Shown here: piece by piece, positions 10,077 through 21,633 of the stretch
How the letters are laid out: each line of letters starts with the position of its first letter
How positions within the stretch are numbered: the stretch's first letter is position 1
Assembly (NCBI GenBank): GCA_006538405.1
Contig: BJKQ01000006.1
Span: 2,937,001 to 3,001,000 of the forward strand
DNA length: 64,000 nucleotides
Reading direction: 5' to 3'
Source: Hansfordia pulvinata
Lineage: Eukaryota > Ascomycota > Sordariomycetes > Xylariales
Notes under the pieces: generated by a model
Databases searched by the model: none
What the model was told of the DNA's origin: nothing
The model's input: only the letters and a program-made list of their open reading frames with translations
Program-made: the position numbers and the translations under genes

Positions 10077-12877
10077 ATGTTCAGCAGGGCAGCAGCTCGT
10101 GCCGGGGCCCGAGGCAAGACGCCACGCCCAGCCTCGGGCTCTCGGCCTTTGCAACCACCACGCCCGCCCGCAACTACGACGCGACCCTCAACAACCTCAA
10201 GATCGGCAGCCACTCGCGTGTGATATTCCAGGGCTTCACAGGTTCGTCCCCATCTCCCCCCGAGAAAGCTCTGCCGCTCTTCTCGCCGGCACGGCTGGCC
10301 GCACGGGCTAACCTGGAGTGTGCAGGCAAGTTGGTAGGTACCTAATATTATTATCATCATGACGATCAAGGGGCATCAAGCCGAATGCTCCCGCGACTCA
10401 ATGAAGCCACTAACCGCCCGCCGTGTTTGCCAGGCCACCGCCAATGCGAAGGAGTCCCTGGAATGGGGCACCAATGTGGTCGGCGGCGTCACGCCCGGCC
10501 GCAACAGCGAGCATCTGGGCCTGCCCGTGCTGCCCTCGGTCAAGAAGGCGAGTCGATTCACTCCCCTTTTCCCATCCCGCCCGCGCGGGCCCGGGCCGCA
10601 ACAGCCGAGGGCGTGGGCCTGGGGCTTGTTCAGCCCCGGTCCGCGATCGGCGCGCTGCCGGGCTTGGCTAACACGCGCACCACCAGGCCATGGAGGTTCT
10701 CAAGCCCGACGCCACCGGCATCTACGTCGCTGCACACCAGGCCTGCGGCGCCATTGAGGAGGCCATTGAGGCCGAGGTGCCCTTGATTGTCGCCGTCGCC
10801 GAGCACATCCCCCTCCACGACATGATCCGTGTAAGTCATTGTCGTTGAACGCCGCTCGCAGTGCAGTGCATGCAGTGCAGTGCAGTGCAGTGCAGTGCAG
10901 TACGGTTGTCCCAAAGGTGCTGACTGAGAATGCTCCTCCAGATACACTCTATGCTCAAGACGCAATCCTCTTCCAGACTGGTTGGCGCCAACTCCCCCGG
11001 CATCATATCTTCCGTGGGAAAGTGCCGGATTGGTGAGCAATCCGCCTTGGAGAGCCGCGCCCCTTCTTCTCGCCAGCTAACAAAGACGCGTCCCTCAGGT
11101 TTCCAGCCCTTGCCCTGCTTCCAGCCTGGTAATATCGGTGTTGTTGCCAGGTCCGGCACTCTCAGCTACGAAAGTACGTACACCTCGGATGGATGACCTG
11201 CAGAGATCTGATTCCTTGACCTGTTTGACTGACACACGGACCCAGCTGCTGCTTCCACTACGCGGTCCGGTCTCGGTCAGAGCATATGCATTGGCGTGGG
11301 AGGCGACGTGCTTCCCGGCACCACCCTGCTGGACGGGCTTCGCGTCCTCGTTGACGATAAGGATACCGAGGCCATTGCCCTCGTCGGCGAGGTTGGTGGT
11401 GATGCCGAGATTGAAGCCGCCAGCTTCATCAAGGAGTACAACAAGACGGCCAAGAACCCCAAGTGAGTGAGCCCACCATCCTACGCCGTGCCGCTATGGT
11501 GCCCTGACATGTTCCTCCCACTCTCAGACCCGTGGTCGCCATCGTTGGGGGTCTCAATGCCGTGCCCGGGCGGATCATGGGCCACGCCGGCGCCTTCACC
11601 CTGCCGGGCGAGCCCACGCCGCAGGACAAGGTCGCCGCTCTCCAGGACGCCGGGGCCTTTGTGGTAAACCACCCGTCCAGATTCGGGCCTACTCTCAAGA
11701 CACTCCTCGAGGGCGCGACGCCCTCCGGCCAGGGCGTCGCTGGCTCGGGTCGTTTCGCACAGCAGCAGCGGGGCATGCACACCGCGGCCCGCCGGCCGGT
11801 GCCTGCCCGACAGCAGCGCGCCGTGCCCCTACCACCCCAGCAGTCGAGGTCGTTGTACCTGACGCCCAGCACCGCGTTCGACCTGCTGCGCCAACGCGGC
11901 GTTGCCGTCAACGAGAGCGCCCCGGGCGCCCAGAAGCTGCTGGCCGTGACCCTGAACCGGTCCACCAAGAGCCCCTGCGTCGTGGCCTCGCCCACGGGAG
12001 ACGCTGCCGGGTCGCGCAGGTTCGACTTTGACTACGCCGCTGGTTCTCGGGATCTTCCTATTGCAGAAATTGCGGCGCAGTTGGGTCTGGCATCGGAGTC
12101 GACGGTGGCCCTGCGCGAGGCTGTTGACGAACTCGTCACCCTGTTCAAGGAGAAGGAGGCATTCCTACTCGAGACTAGGGTCGTGGAGAGCGGCAGCGGC
12201 AAGGTAGAGGTCGCGTCGGCCCGCCTCGGATTCGACGACGCGGCGTTCCGCAGCTGCAAGCGGCAGGAGGACGTGCAGGCGCTGCGCGATCTCTCGGTCG
12301 AGGACGCCGCCGAGGTCGGTGTCGAGAAGGATGGTATTGTCTACATCAAGCTAGCGGGTGAGGATGCTAACATTGGGACCCTCGTCAACGGCGCGGGACT
12401 GGCCATGAACACGGTCGACGCGCTGGCCGATGCGGGAGGCAAGGCTGCCAACTTCCTCGACACGGGCGGCAAGGCGACCAGCGAGACGGTCAAGAAGAGC
12501 TTCGAAGTAATCCTGACGGATCCTCGCGTCAAGGTGTGTAACACGTGATGCCACCCCCATCTCCTCTCCCTTCAGTATCTGTTCCCCGCCCCTCGGCCCG
12601 CTATGGCAGCTGGTAAGAGAGAGAAGCGCTGACAAGGTACGGACAGTGCATCCTCGTCAACATCTTTGGCGGGCTGACGCTGGGTGACATGATTGCCCGT
12701 GGGGTGGTCCTGGCCTTCCAGGACCTGCAGATGGAGGTGCCGGTTGTGGTGCGGATCCGCGGGACCAACGAGAAGGAAGGCCAGAAAATCATCGCTGAGA
12801 GCGGCCTGCCCTTGTTTGCCTACGACGACTTTGACGAGGCAGCGGCCAAGGCCATCGAACTGACCAACAAGGCCTAG
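10077..12877 (+). CDS. Succinyl-CoA synthetase alpha subunit fused to a divergent beta-like half, mitochondrial, 9 exons
   Basis: Exons: 10077-10241, 10326-10333 (8 nt), 10434-10547, 10687-10830, 10942-11032, 11099-11173, 11246-11462, 11528-12533 and 12647-12877. Intron 3 is GC-AG; the rest are GT-AG. The start MFSRAAARAGARG looks like a mitochondrial presequence. The reading frame then needs one added base at GGGGCCC (10104-10110) to reach NYDATLNNLKIGS; with it the protein is 683 aa. Residues about 45-350 are a complete alpha subunit: CoA-binding fold, VAEHIPLHDM, VGKCRIGFQPLPCF, ARSGTLSYE, and the phosphohistidine motif MGHAGAF (His about 291). Residues about 380-683 resemble the beta subunit: NIGTLVNGAGLA, ANFLDTGGKAT, ILVNIFGG. 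The ATP-grasp part is shortened and looks degenerate. It may be a TCA-cycle enzyme, a regulatory paralog or an acyl-CoA ligase with another substrate. Confidence 0.88.
10858..10901. repeat. TGCAG pentanucleotide repeat inside intron 4
   Basis: Six perfect TGCAG units (10871-10900) with an imperfect run before them, all within the 111-nt intron 10831-10941 of the SCS fusion gene. The repeat makes up much of the intron, so intron length is likely to vary between strains. Confidence 0.88.
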
Positions 12878-13204
12878 ACAGGCGGCGAAACGTACATAGT
12901 ATACTTGTTACGATATTTAGACATCTATATGCCATATCATGATAAATCATTAAGATTCCCATTCTACCCAAATGCTCTTATGCAGCGCGGTAGAGCCGTG
13001 CAGTAACTCTGTGTTAATCCGACATAGTGCTGCTCGGACGTGACATGCCCTATGACCACAGCCGAAGCACATAGTCCCATGCATTCCACACTGATGCTGT
13101 AGATACCACACGTCATCTTAAACCACGCCTCTTTTTTTAATCTAAGTCAAGGCCACATGTCTAGGCCATAGCGCCATGGGGACGCGTGTAGGAAGCCAAG
13201 TGCT
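12878..13204. other. Short spacer between convergent genes
   Basis: 327 nt between the stop codons of the SCS fusion (+) and the MFS transporter (-). It is AT-richer than its surroundings, with tatttag and gataaatcattaag close after the fusion stop, consistent with polyadenylation regions. No gene is seen. Confidence 0.6.
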
Positions 13205-15261
13205 CTATACCTTGCGAATCTCCCAGAAATCCATCAACGAAAAGTTGCGTATAGGTATGCTCTCCGACAGTTCTTCCCCAGAAGCGGGTGGTGAGCTGGC
13301 CTGGAGTTGGTCCAAGGCTGTCCCTCTCCGCGGCTTCTCGGCTTCCTGGTGACGTTCCTTATTCAAGTCATGGATTTTCCAGGTCCGCAGGAGCCAATCT
13401 GGGAAGGCGCGGACGGTCAGCGAAAGTTGTAAGGGATTGGATTGGGCGCCGGCAGGCGCGGGGATGACTCACTGAAGATGAAAGCCCCAACGTAGATGAG
13501 CCCGACGAAGAGCTGAACGTGCAGGTAGCCCGAAGGCCCGGGCGACTTGAGGCTCAGGCCGATCACCTCGGCAAAGGTGGCGGGCAAGACGAGAGCGAGC
13601 CAGCTCATGGACAGTGCTGCGCAACAACTCATGTCAGTTGCTGAGCGGCAAGAAACACAACTCTTCCGTCTCCGAGGGCAGATAATGACTCACTGGATGG
13701 GAGAGCCGCGACGCCCATGACCTCGGCGCAGACGGGCGCGACTGTCGCCCACATGGTGCCGGCGACAGGTCCGCTGAGGAGAGCAAAGACGATGCACGTC
13801 GCCAGCGAGTTTGTTCCAAAGACCCAGAAGAAGATGCACAAGAGGCCGCAGAGGAGGGTAGCCGTGCTGCTGACGTTGAGGCGTCCAAAGCGATCACTCG
13901 ACAGCCCGATTATGGGTCTTCCTATACCCTGACCGACTTTGCGGACATGGCGAGTCAGTTCATCTTCCAATCGGGGGACGACTAGAGGTGCAACTCACGG
14001 TTGAACAAGGCCCCAACCAAAGACGCATTAGCCGAAGACAAGCCGACAGAGCGGGAGTAGTCGACAATCGAGAAGACGAGGACGACATAACCCAAGATAG
14101 AGCAGGCCAGCCAGCCCTCAAGCAAGAGGACAGGAGGGCGCTTGAACAGCTTCAGGTCAAAAGGGACGTGGACAGAGCCAATGGCGTGGTTGCGGTCCTT
14201 GATGAGGAAGGCTGCGGTGCCGTTGACGACGAAGCAGATGATGGCCAGCATGCGGAAGGTCCACTCGAGCCCAATGGAGGCCATGGCAGCGTTGGTGGCG
14301 AGCGAGTAGGTCAGGCCGCCAAAGCCAGAGCCGGAAGCGGCGATGGCGTTGGCAAAGGATCTGGTCTTGGTAAACCACTGGGACGGGACGGGTACAGAGG
14401 AGACGAAGCACAAGCCCATACCGATGCCAAAGGCAACTCCCTGGCAGAGGAGCAGGTGCCAGAACTGGTTGGCGAACGAGGCGCCGATGAAGCCGACACT
14501 AAAGAGGTGACGCAGGCCAGTCAGCAACAGCGTCGACACCCCGTGTGCGTCGGTGAGAATCTTACGTTTCGAAGATGGTGCCCAGGAAGATGGTCCGTCT
14601 GGTGCCCATGTGTTTCCAGCCCACCAGCATTGTGGCTACGGGGGACGTGAGCAGAGCTATTGTGCCGTCGTCGCCGTCGTCGTCGTCAGTGCCAAAGAGC
14701 GAGGTGGCAGCGATGGAGAGACCCAGCTGGGGGCTCAGATAGAACATACCTATCGAGATGGACAAGCCGCCGACAAAGGCATAATCCAGCGGCGTGGCGC
14801 CGTCAAAGACATTTGCGCGCAGATAGTAGGCGAGAAAGACGGCAAACGACTGGATGCAAGATTGGGTCAGTCGGGGCGAGGAGGAGAAGTAAGGAAAGGG
14901 CCCGCAGCGGCGGGAAGTGAAGGCGGCGACGAACCGAGTTAAGGCCCCAGGTGTGCCCGTTGAGGAAGAAGACGGCAAAGACAACGACCCTGCAGTGGTA
15001 TCAAAGCGTTAGCCAGGTAGGGACCTAGGCGAGTAGTGAGTGGCGCCAGAGACAGGGAGCAATGATGGCGTCGTGTCTCACACCATGCCACCATCGCGCG
15101 GGCCGCACTCACCATCCGTAGCCGCCCTCCTTGAAGTCGGCGGGGTCTTGCTTGTCGACGACGGCCGGCGCCGGTTGGCCGGGGACGGAGAGGCTCGGCG
15201 CGTCCTCGGCCCCGGCCCCGGCAGCGGGAGCCGGGCGGCTCTCCTTGTCGGCGATGCTCAT
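13205..15261 (-). CDS. MFS transporter, monocarboxylate-porter (MCT/MCH) type, 8 exons
   Basis: A 12-helix plasma- or organelle-membrane carrier of 491 aa. Exons are 15261-15113, 14989-14935, 14849-14750, 14656-14566, 14498-13999, 13936-13694, 13616-13473 and 13398-13205; all phases agree. The first helix is preceded by EGGYGW, the MCT signature before TM1, and reads on as VVVFAVFFLNGHTWGL across an intron. RPIIGLSSDRFGR after TM7-8 matches the conserved loop. A 93-nt intron (14657-14749) has GTATGT/AATAG ends but also stays open in frame; removing it restores the usual TM2-TM3 spacing. The start MSIADKES is preferred over an upstream in-frame ATG at 15306. Substrate is unknown: fungal members include transporters of carboxylates, riboflavin and secondary metabolites. 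No adjacent pathway genes suggest a substrate. Confidence 0.9.
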
Positions 15262-18200
15262 GGTGTGCGGAAGAGGTGCATGAAGGGACAAGGCGAGATG
15301 GGCCAATTAGAGAGCGCAGGGGGGCGGGTGGAGGGCCTGTCGGACTTATATGTGTTATATGAGTCGGTGATCGGCTGGCGGGCGTATTGGTTAATGAAGG
15401 TATGGAGACCGGGCCCGGGCATCGATCGGGAGGGTACGGGTACTCGTTCGGGTCTTGTCCTGGTCACGAAGGGAGAGGCTCCATGGATGGATGGGTGGTG
15501 GTCCAGCAGTCGCCGCGAGATGCTGCATGCAGATGCAGGGCGCGAGTGCGAATACGCATGTCGTAGGCCTGGGGCTGGGGTCGGTCGGGTCGGCAGCGCA
15601 GGGCTTGTTCGTCAGTCGCCTCCCCGCCGCCAGTGCCACCTCTCATCCTGACGTGCCCCACGGAGAAGGCCTCGCACGCTCGTTGAGTCGTAGGGGCGGG
15701 GGCATCCGGGAATAACTGCCTGTGCGGTTGGAGCGCTGGGCCGGGGCGGGGCCCTCAACAAGGCTGCAAAGACCGGGCCACGGCCCTCTACTGCCGCCGG
15801 TGGAGTCCGCCAGTGACTAATCCCACACGACGTCCATAGGTTGGAGGCTTTCAGAGGGGCCGAGGGGCCGTCGAGCGTGTGGGACGGGACCTCATGCTGG
15901 GTCAGGTACGAGTACCGTACCTCACACTCATTGGATGAATGTACTCCTGTCGTATGAGTACACCCATGGATGGGCTTGAGGCGCATGCCTGGGCCCGAGT
16001 CCATTCCAGTTGTGTAGGTACCTAACCTAACCTTCCATTACGAGTCCGGGACTCGACACAGCAGAAGGGAGGAGCGCCTGGGCAAACCCGGAAATGCCAA
16101 CTCCGCGGCCCGTCCGAAACGGGCCCGGGCAACTCGGACAAGCAAACGCCAAGCAACCAAGCGCCCTCGACGTCTCCGTCAGGTCCTGCGCGGCTGATAC
16201 TCGTACATTCGGTACGCTACATGTTTCTCTCTTCCAACTCGACGGACCGGCGACATTGTACCTGCGCCCTCCCGGAAGTCGACATGCAGAGGCAGCGTCC
16301 GCCATGGGGTCCATCGCCCCCTGCCTGCGCTTGCTTGGGGTAACGATCTGTCCCCGATGTCGGGACCCGCGACTCATGACCCGTAACGACTACTCATAAT
16401 AGTGAACTCGCCACGAAAGTCGTCCACGGCCGATCCGATCAAAGCCCCGCAAAGTCCGTTAGCCGGCCAGCTCGCGGTAACGTCTCTCGCCCGGGAGGGG
16501 CGTTGCTTGGTTTGCAAGCGCTAGGCCGCCTACCTATGTGTAATTCCTAAGCGGCAGATGCTTCTAGCGGGATCGTCGAGTACAAACAAGGCAAGACGAG
16601 ACAGAGGGGGTTTGGGGCTCTAAAGTGACAAATAGCTGTGTTCTTCAAGAGCAGAGACGCCATATGGGCCCAGCTTCTGACAAATAGCTGCAGATTTCAT
16701 GAGCAGAGACGCCACACAGGCCCAGCCACTTCTCCATTCGAGCGAGTCTCGCAGACGCACCGTGCTCTTTCGCCGGCGGACACGCATGCCGTTCGTGTCG
16801 TCTCCCGCGCACGGATAAAACAAGCAAGTATAACTAGACCCCTGTTCTCGCACAAGGACGGCCTGACCGCATCTGGACCGGCTGTGGGTAACGGCTGCAA
16901 TCATTCGCCGCGCGACTGATTTGTACGAGTATCCGTACAAGGTTCTGCGTACGGTTGAGAAGCGAAACAAGGAGTCGAGATTGAAAACTGCCTTGACCTT
17001 GCTTGCTTCACGTGCGGCGAACCGGGGTCCTGTTCACGACTATTACTACTCCGAGAGATTTATATGATTACTCTGCGCAGACGCGTCGTCCTCTACCAAC
17101 GGCGCGTCGACCCGAAATGCGAGTATGTCTGTCAACAGTTTTGCATGTTGAGTCATGGCAATCGTTGCCAGCGCAACGTGTACGACGGGAGTCTGTCTGT
17201 GGCTTGCATTGTACAACTTCCCCATAGATGACAACGTACAATTGTAGTCACGTGCGAACACGTTTGCAAGTGGTAACATCCAATATCTCTCCGTTGCGAG
17301 AACACACGCGCGGTACCACTCCGCTAGCCAGCCGCGTACCTTCCACGCCTTCGTAACCACACTTTGGGCTGGAGGCTGATGATCATTACATGTAGGTACC
17401 CCTTTGCTTATGGTCTATGAGAGGTATGGATCTACGATGAGTCACTATCAAGCGAGTACCACTCGTCAGATACAGTCAGAGACGCACCAGGTATATGTAA
17501 ATAGGGGACACCTACGTAGGTGGTATCTAGGCACTAAATGTAGGTAGGTAGTCTTGATGAAGGTCTACCAAAGCAAGCTACACGCACGACGAAAAGCGAT
17601 GGACGGGAGCGACGTCGGGTCGGTCTGTTGACACCTGCAAGCGCCAGGTGCTGCATGATGCAGGCACTTGCCCCCGAAATCAGGGCTCTTTAGGCACGTC
17701 TTCTTCCGGTCCGGAAAGTTGGAAGTGTACTCGTACGGATACGTACCTATTAGTTAGAGTGCTGCATGCAGCTTGGAGGAGGTGCATGATGGAAGCTGCC
17801 GCCTAATGCACCCACTATCGAAAGACTGTGCGAGTCCCTGAGTACTCCGTTCGACTCGGAGCCCTGGAGCAGTGGGAGGGCATGGCAGGCCCTGTAGCCC
17901 TGAGCTGGCGGCCCAGCCGGTGGGCCTCTGTTGTCCTGGGCAACGTGTGCGACCCCAGCGACAACACGGCGCTGGCGAATCGCAGCGCGCCTCGCCGCCC
18001 GGGACCCAGCAAATTCGCATATTCCCCAATCTCGTCCCTACTGGCCGCTAAGTTAGGGCCGGGAGGGGGCTCACTTGGGCCGCATCATCATGCATCTGGG
18101 CCCTCCCCGTCGTACGAGTATGGGTGCTGTCTGAGGTCTCTCTGGCTGGCCTGCCTGTCTCTCCATCGCCCTCTGCCGCCTTGTTGACGACGGCCCTCTG

Positions 18201-18827
18201 CCTCGTCTTGCTGCGGCTCCTCTGTGATCTGACGTCGCGGCTCCTCCCTCCCTCTTTTCCGGCCGCCCTCCAGAACCTCACCTGTCCAGTGGCGTCGATA
18301 CCTAAAGCTCCCCGCCTTGCCTGAGCTTGCTCTTGTCTTGCCGTCCGAGTATTGCCAGCTGATGATCTGCGCCGTCGCCCTCAGAAAGCGTTCGAGTACT
18401 CGTACACACCTGTCTGCGCGAGCTTGGCCTGGGCGTCTAGCTTGATTAGGGTCCATCTGAGACACCGCGTCGTCAACACCCGTCCGAGACACGCCTGTGA
18501 AAGCCCTGTTTACCACCAGACATCTCTTATTACTACCACTCACTCCGTGCCCCTACTACCTCTCTCTGCCTACCGTACTACCACGGCCACTACTATTACT
18601 ACCTACCTACTGCCCATCATTACTACTACCTACATACTACTCCGCGTTCTCCTCTTACCTCCTCTGCCTCTTCACCACGCGGACTCCTTCCTCCCTACCA
18701 CCTCCCAATTGCTCCAAGCTCTCTCCGCCACATAGTCACCTCGCTGTGATTCACTCCCTCGTGGCGACTCCCCACCCGCCGTTCTCTCCTGTCTCATTAC
18801 CGCGGCAGTCAGGGCTTGGCTTCCACC
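15262..18827. other. 3.6-kb divergent intergenic region
   Basis: It holds the promoters of the MFS gene and the LIM gene. There are TACGAGTA/TACTCGTA words at 15907, 16198, 16924, 17728, 18113 and 18397, and several TAGGTACC words. A 52-nt imperfect tandem duplication is listed separately. The last 250 nt before the LIM gene are strikingly pyrimidine/AT mixed (ctactattactacctac), typical of a long fungal 5' leader. Frames on both strands are short and resemble no family. Confidence 0.5.
16626..16729. repeat. Two-copy imperfect tandem repeat, period 52 nt
   Basis: Copy 1 (16626-16677) and copy 2 (16678-16729) both begin TGACAAATAGCTG and both contain GAGCAGAGACGCCA and then GGCCCAGC. They differ at scattered positions but keep exactly the same length. 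It is intergenic, with no open frame that matches a family. Confidence 0.85.
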
Positions 18828-21633
18828 ATGCTGCACCGTAAGGACCCTTCCTCCACGAGGAAGGTCTCTCCTCCATCCCAGACTGCCATGAGCAATGATC
18901 AATTCGGTACCGTCTCTCCGTCGCCTATGCCACCCCCTCCGAGCCCCTTGGCTAACTCGCCGCCACAGCCTCCTACCTTGCTGGTCTTCGCGATAACCGT
19001 GTCGCCCGCCCCGGCGGAGCTCGGCCGCAGCCCGCTTCAGGTGCCTCCAGGCGCGACTCCGACAGATTTTCGACAAGATCCACGGCGACAACCGGCCGTC
19101 CTTCCGTTGGTAGCACCGCACCGCAGCCGGATGACCCTGCTACCGCCCATTCTCACAGCCGGAACCACTCGGACTCTTCGTCCAAGAAACGCCGGGGCCG
19201 AAGCAGCTTGACTGGCAGCGTCACCTCCCGCCACTCCAACATGAGTTCAGGTCGTGACTACTATCCAGACGGCGCCGCCAGCGCCCCCTTGAAGCCCTCT
19301 GACGTGGTTCCCACCTCCACCTACATGGAGCGAGGCCAGCGGTGGATGGAGAAGGAAGAGGTCTACTCGCTGCGCCGCGCCATGGACGCCATGGACGTCA
19401 ACGACACGAAGGGACACCAAGATGATGAGCCCACCTCCCAGCAACAGGATGGCGAGGAAAGACTATACAACGCTGCCCTGGACGAAGCCGCTGAGCTGGT
19501 ATGGCAGCACCAGAATGGTATCAAGACGCCGGAGCCTGGCGCGCCCTACGAATACAAGCCACACCTGCGACAAAATAGCTACGCGCACGCTCGCGCCGCC
19601 AGCATTGGGCTCCGCGGCAACGAGATCGGAGCTACCGGTCTGGCCAGAGATTCTGTTCGTTCCTTCTCCGGCAGCTCATCCGGGAGCGAGCCCAGAAACT
19701 CTTCCGAGAGTGAGCAAGACAAGGGCGACCAAAGGCGTGTCTCTGGTCGCAGTGCCAACTCCAAACCCTACGGCTCCTTGTCGAGTGGTCGCAGGTCGGG
19801 CTCAGGCAGCCACCGTCGTCGCAGCAGTCTCAAGCGCAACATCAGCGGGGAGGTCCAGAAGCCCTTCTCCGGAGATCAGATCTGGGAGGAACCCGAAGGC
19901 TCGACACCAGAGCGAGCTTCGTCCAAAGCACGATCTGGCCCCCCAGCCGAATCTCAGGACACGGAACCACTGGCCTCCAAAGCCCCAAACCCCACCAACA
20001 GAGTCCAATTCGCCCCTGAGACGACAGCGGGGGCTGTTGCATCACAGCCATCGGCCCCGAGCGTCTCGAAGCGCCTCGAGCGTTTCGAGATCCACCGCAA
20101 CCCACCTTCACAGTCGCGCAATGCCAACTACACCACAAACAACAGCCCCTTCAACCGCAAGAAAACCCAAGCTGCCGCGAATGCGGCTCCTGACGAGGGG
20201 GAGGCGGACACGAAAGACGGCAAGGAGGTGCGCGGCGATGACATCCGCCAGGCCACAAGCATGAGACTGAAGGACCGGAGCGCCAAGCTCCCTACACCGT
20301 CTGCTGTCAGCGACAGCCCTGGACGACCCATCGTAAGCTTTGACAAGAACTGGAAAGCTCCGGAAGAGGCGACTGATTCCAAACTAGAAGAGTCCCGCCG
20401 AGTCCCTCTCGGGGTCGGAAAGGACCGGCCGGGCCAAATACCAACACCGCCCAACAATACTGTCGTTCCTCCGCCGACTGCTGAAGCCTCGCCGGCGCCG
20501 TCGCGGCCATATGGGACATCAATCATCCCACATGTTCAAGTAGAGGAACGAGGCGGACCGTCTGTGCCGTCCATCTCCGTTGCGCCCAGTGGCCCCTCCG
20601 CAATACCTACCATCGTGTTGCCCGACGCCGACAGTCCGAGCCCAGCAGGCATCCCGAGTATCGTCACTCCGGACGACACACCAGCCAACTCGATTCCGGG
20701 CATCCCAAGCATTGTCACCCCTGACGATGAGCTCACCCGGCCGGCTCCAGGTATTCCGACAGTCGTCACTCCGGGCGATGACAAAGACCCCACCAGCCGG
20801 CCGCGTCCACTCCCGACACCCCAAGCTGTCGCTCGTCCTCACCTGCGCAACGCCAGGGGACAAGCAGGAGGCGGAGGAGCAGCGAGCCCGGAATATTCCA
20901 CACGGCCCCGCAGCCACTGGTCGCCCGCGCCTGGCGTGGTCAGCCGATCTACGGCCACATGCCACGAGTGTGGATTCCCTATTGAGGGCCGGTTTGCGGC
21001 ACTCAGGGGAACATCAGAACGATTCCACCCCCAGTGCTTCCGTTGCTATTCTTGCGGCACTGGGCTGGAGGCGCTGGAGATCAGCCCAGAGCCGGACAAG
21101 TTCCGTGACGAGCGGCTCGATCGAATTCGGCGGCGCGCGGAGGGTGAAACGCTTGAAGAGGAACCAGGCAAGACAATGGCCGAAGATGGAGATGAAAGAC
21201 TGCGGTTCTACTGCCATCTCGATTGGCACGAGCTGTTTGCCCCACGTTGCAAGCATTGCCGTACGCCCATCCTCGGAGAGCACATGGTGGCGCTCGGGAG
21301 CACTGGCATTACGGCCACTTCTTCTGCGCCGAGTGTGGCGACCCTTTCGAGAAGGGGATGACTCACATTGAGAAGGACGGGTACGCGTGGTGTGTCAAGT
21401 GCCAGACGCGCCGCACTGAGCGTCGAGCTCCCAAGTGTCGCAGGTGCCGCACGGCCGTCATAGGACAGTATGTCATGGCGCTCGGCGGCGAGTGGCATGA
21501 CGAATGCTTCCGGTGCTCGGATTGCGGCGGAGGATTCGACGACGGTCAGATCTTCCCCATCGAGAACCGGGATGGTAAGGGTGGTGCTGCCGTGCTTTGC
21601 ACTCAGTGTCGCTCGAGGGAGCTGAAAATGTAG
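18828..21633 (+). CDS. Three-LIM-domain protein, paxillin-like (Pxl1 type), one apparent base deficit
   Basis: Exon 18828-18906 (MLHRKDPSSTRKV...) joins exon 18969-21633 across a 62-nt intron (donor GTACCG) giving ASYLAGLRDNR at the joint. A long disordered Ser/Pro/Arg-rich region (about 1-690) precedes three zinc-binding LIM domains at about 691-780, 787-845 and 850-910. LIM1 starts CHEC and carries a charged insertion, LIM2 starts CKHC, LIM3 starts CRRC. Four repeats of the form G-I-P-S-I-V-T-P-D-D lie at about 570-635. LIM2 breaks frame between VALG and EHWHYGHFF at a GGG run (21296-21298). One added base restores it and gives 914 aa. Fungal proteins of this shape act at polarised growth sites and the contractile ring with Rho GTPases and actin; that role is inferred from family resemblance. 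Confidence 0.88.
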
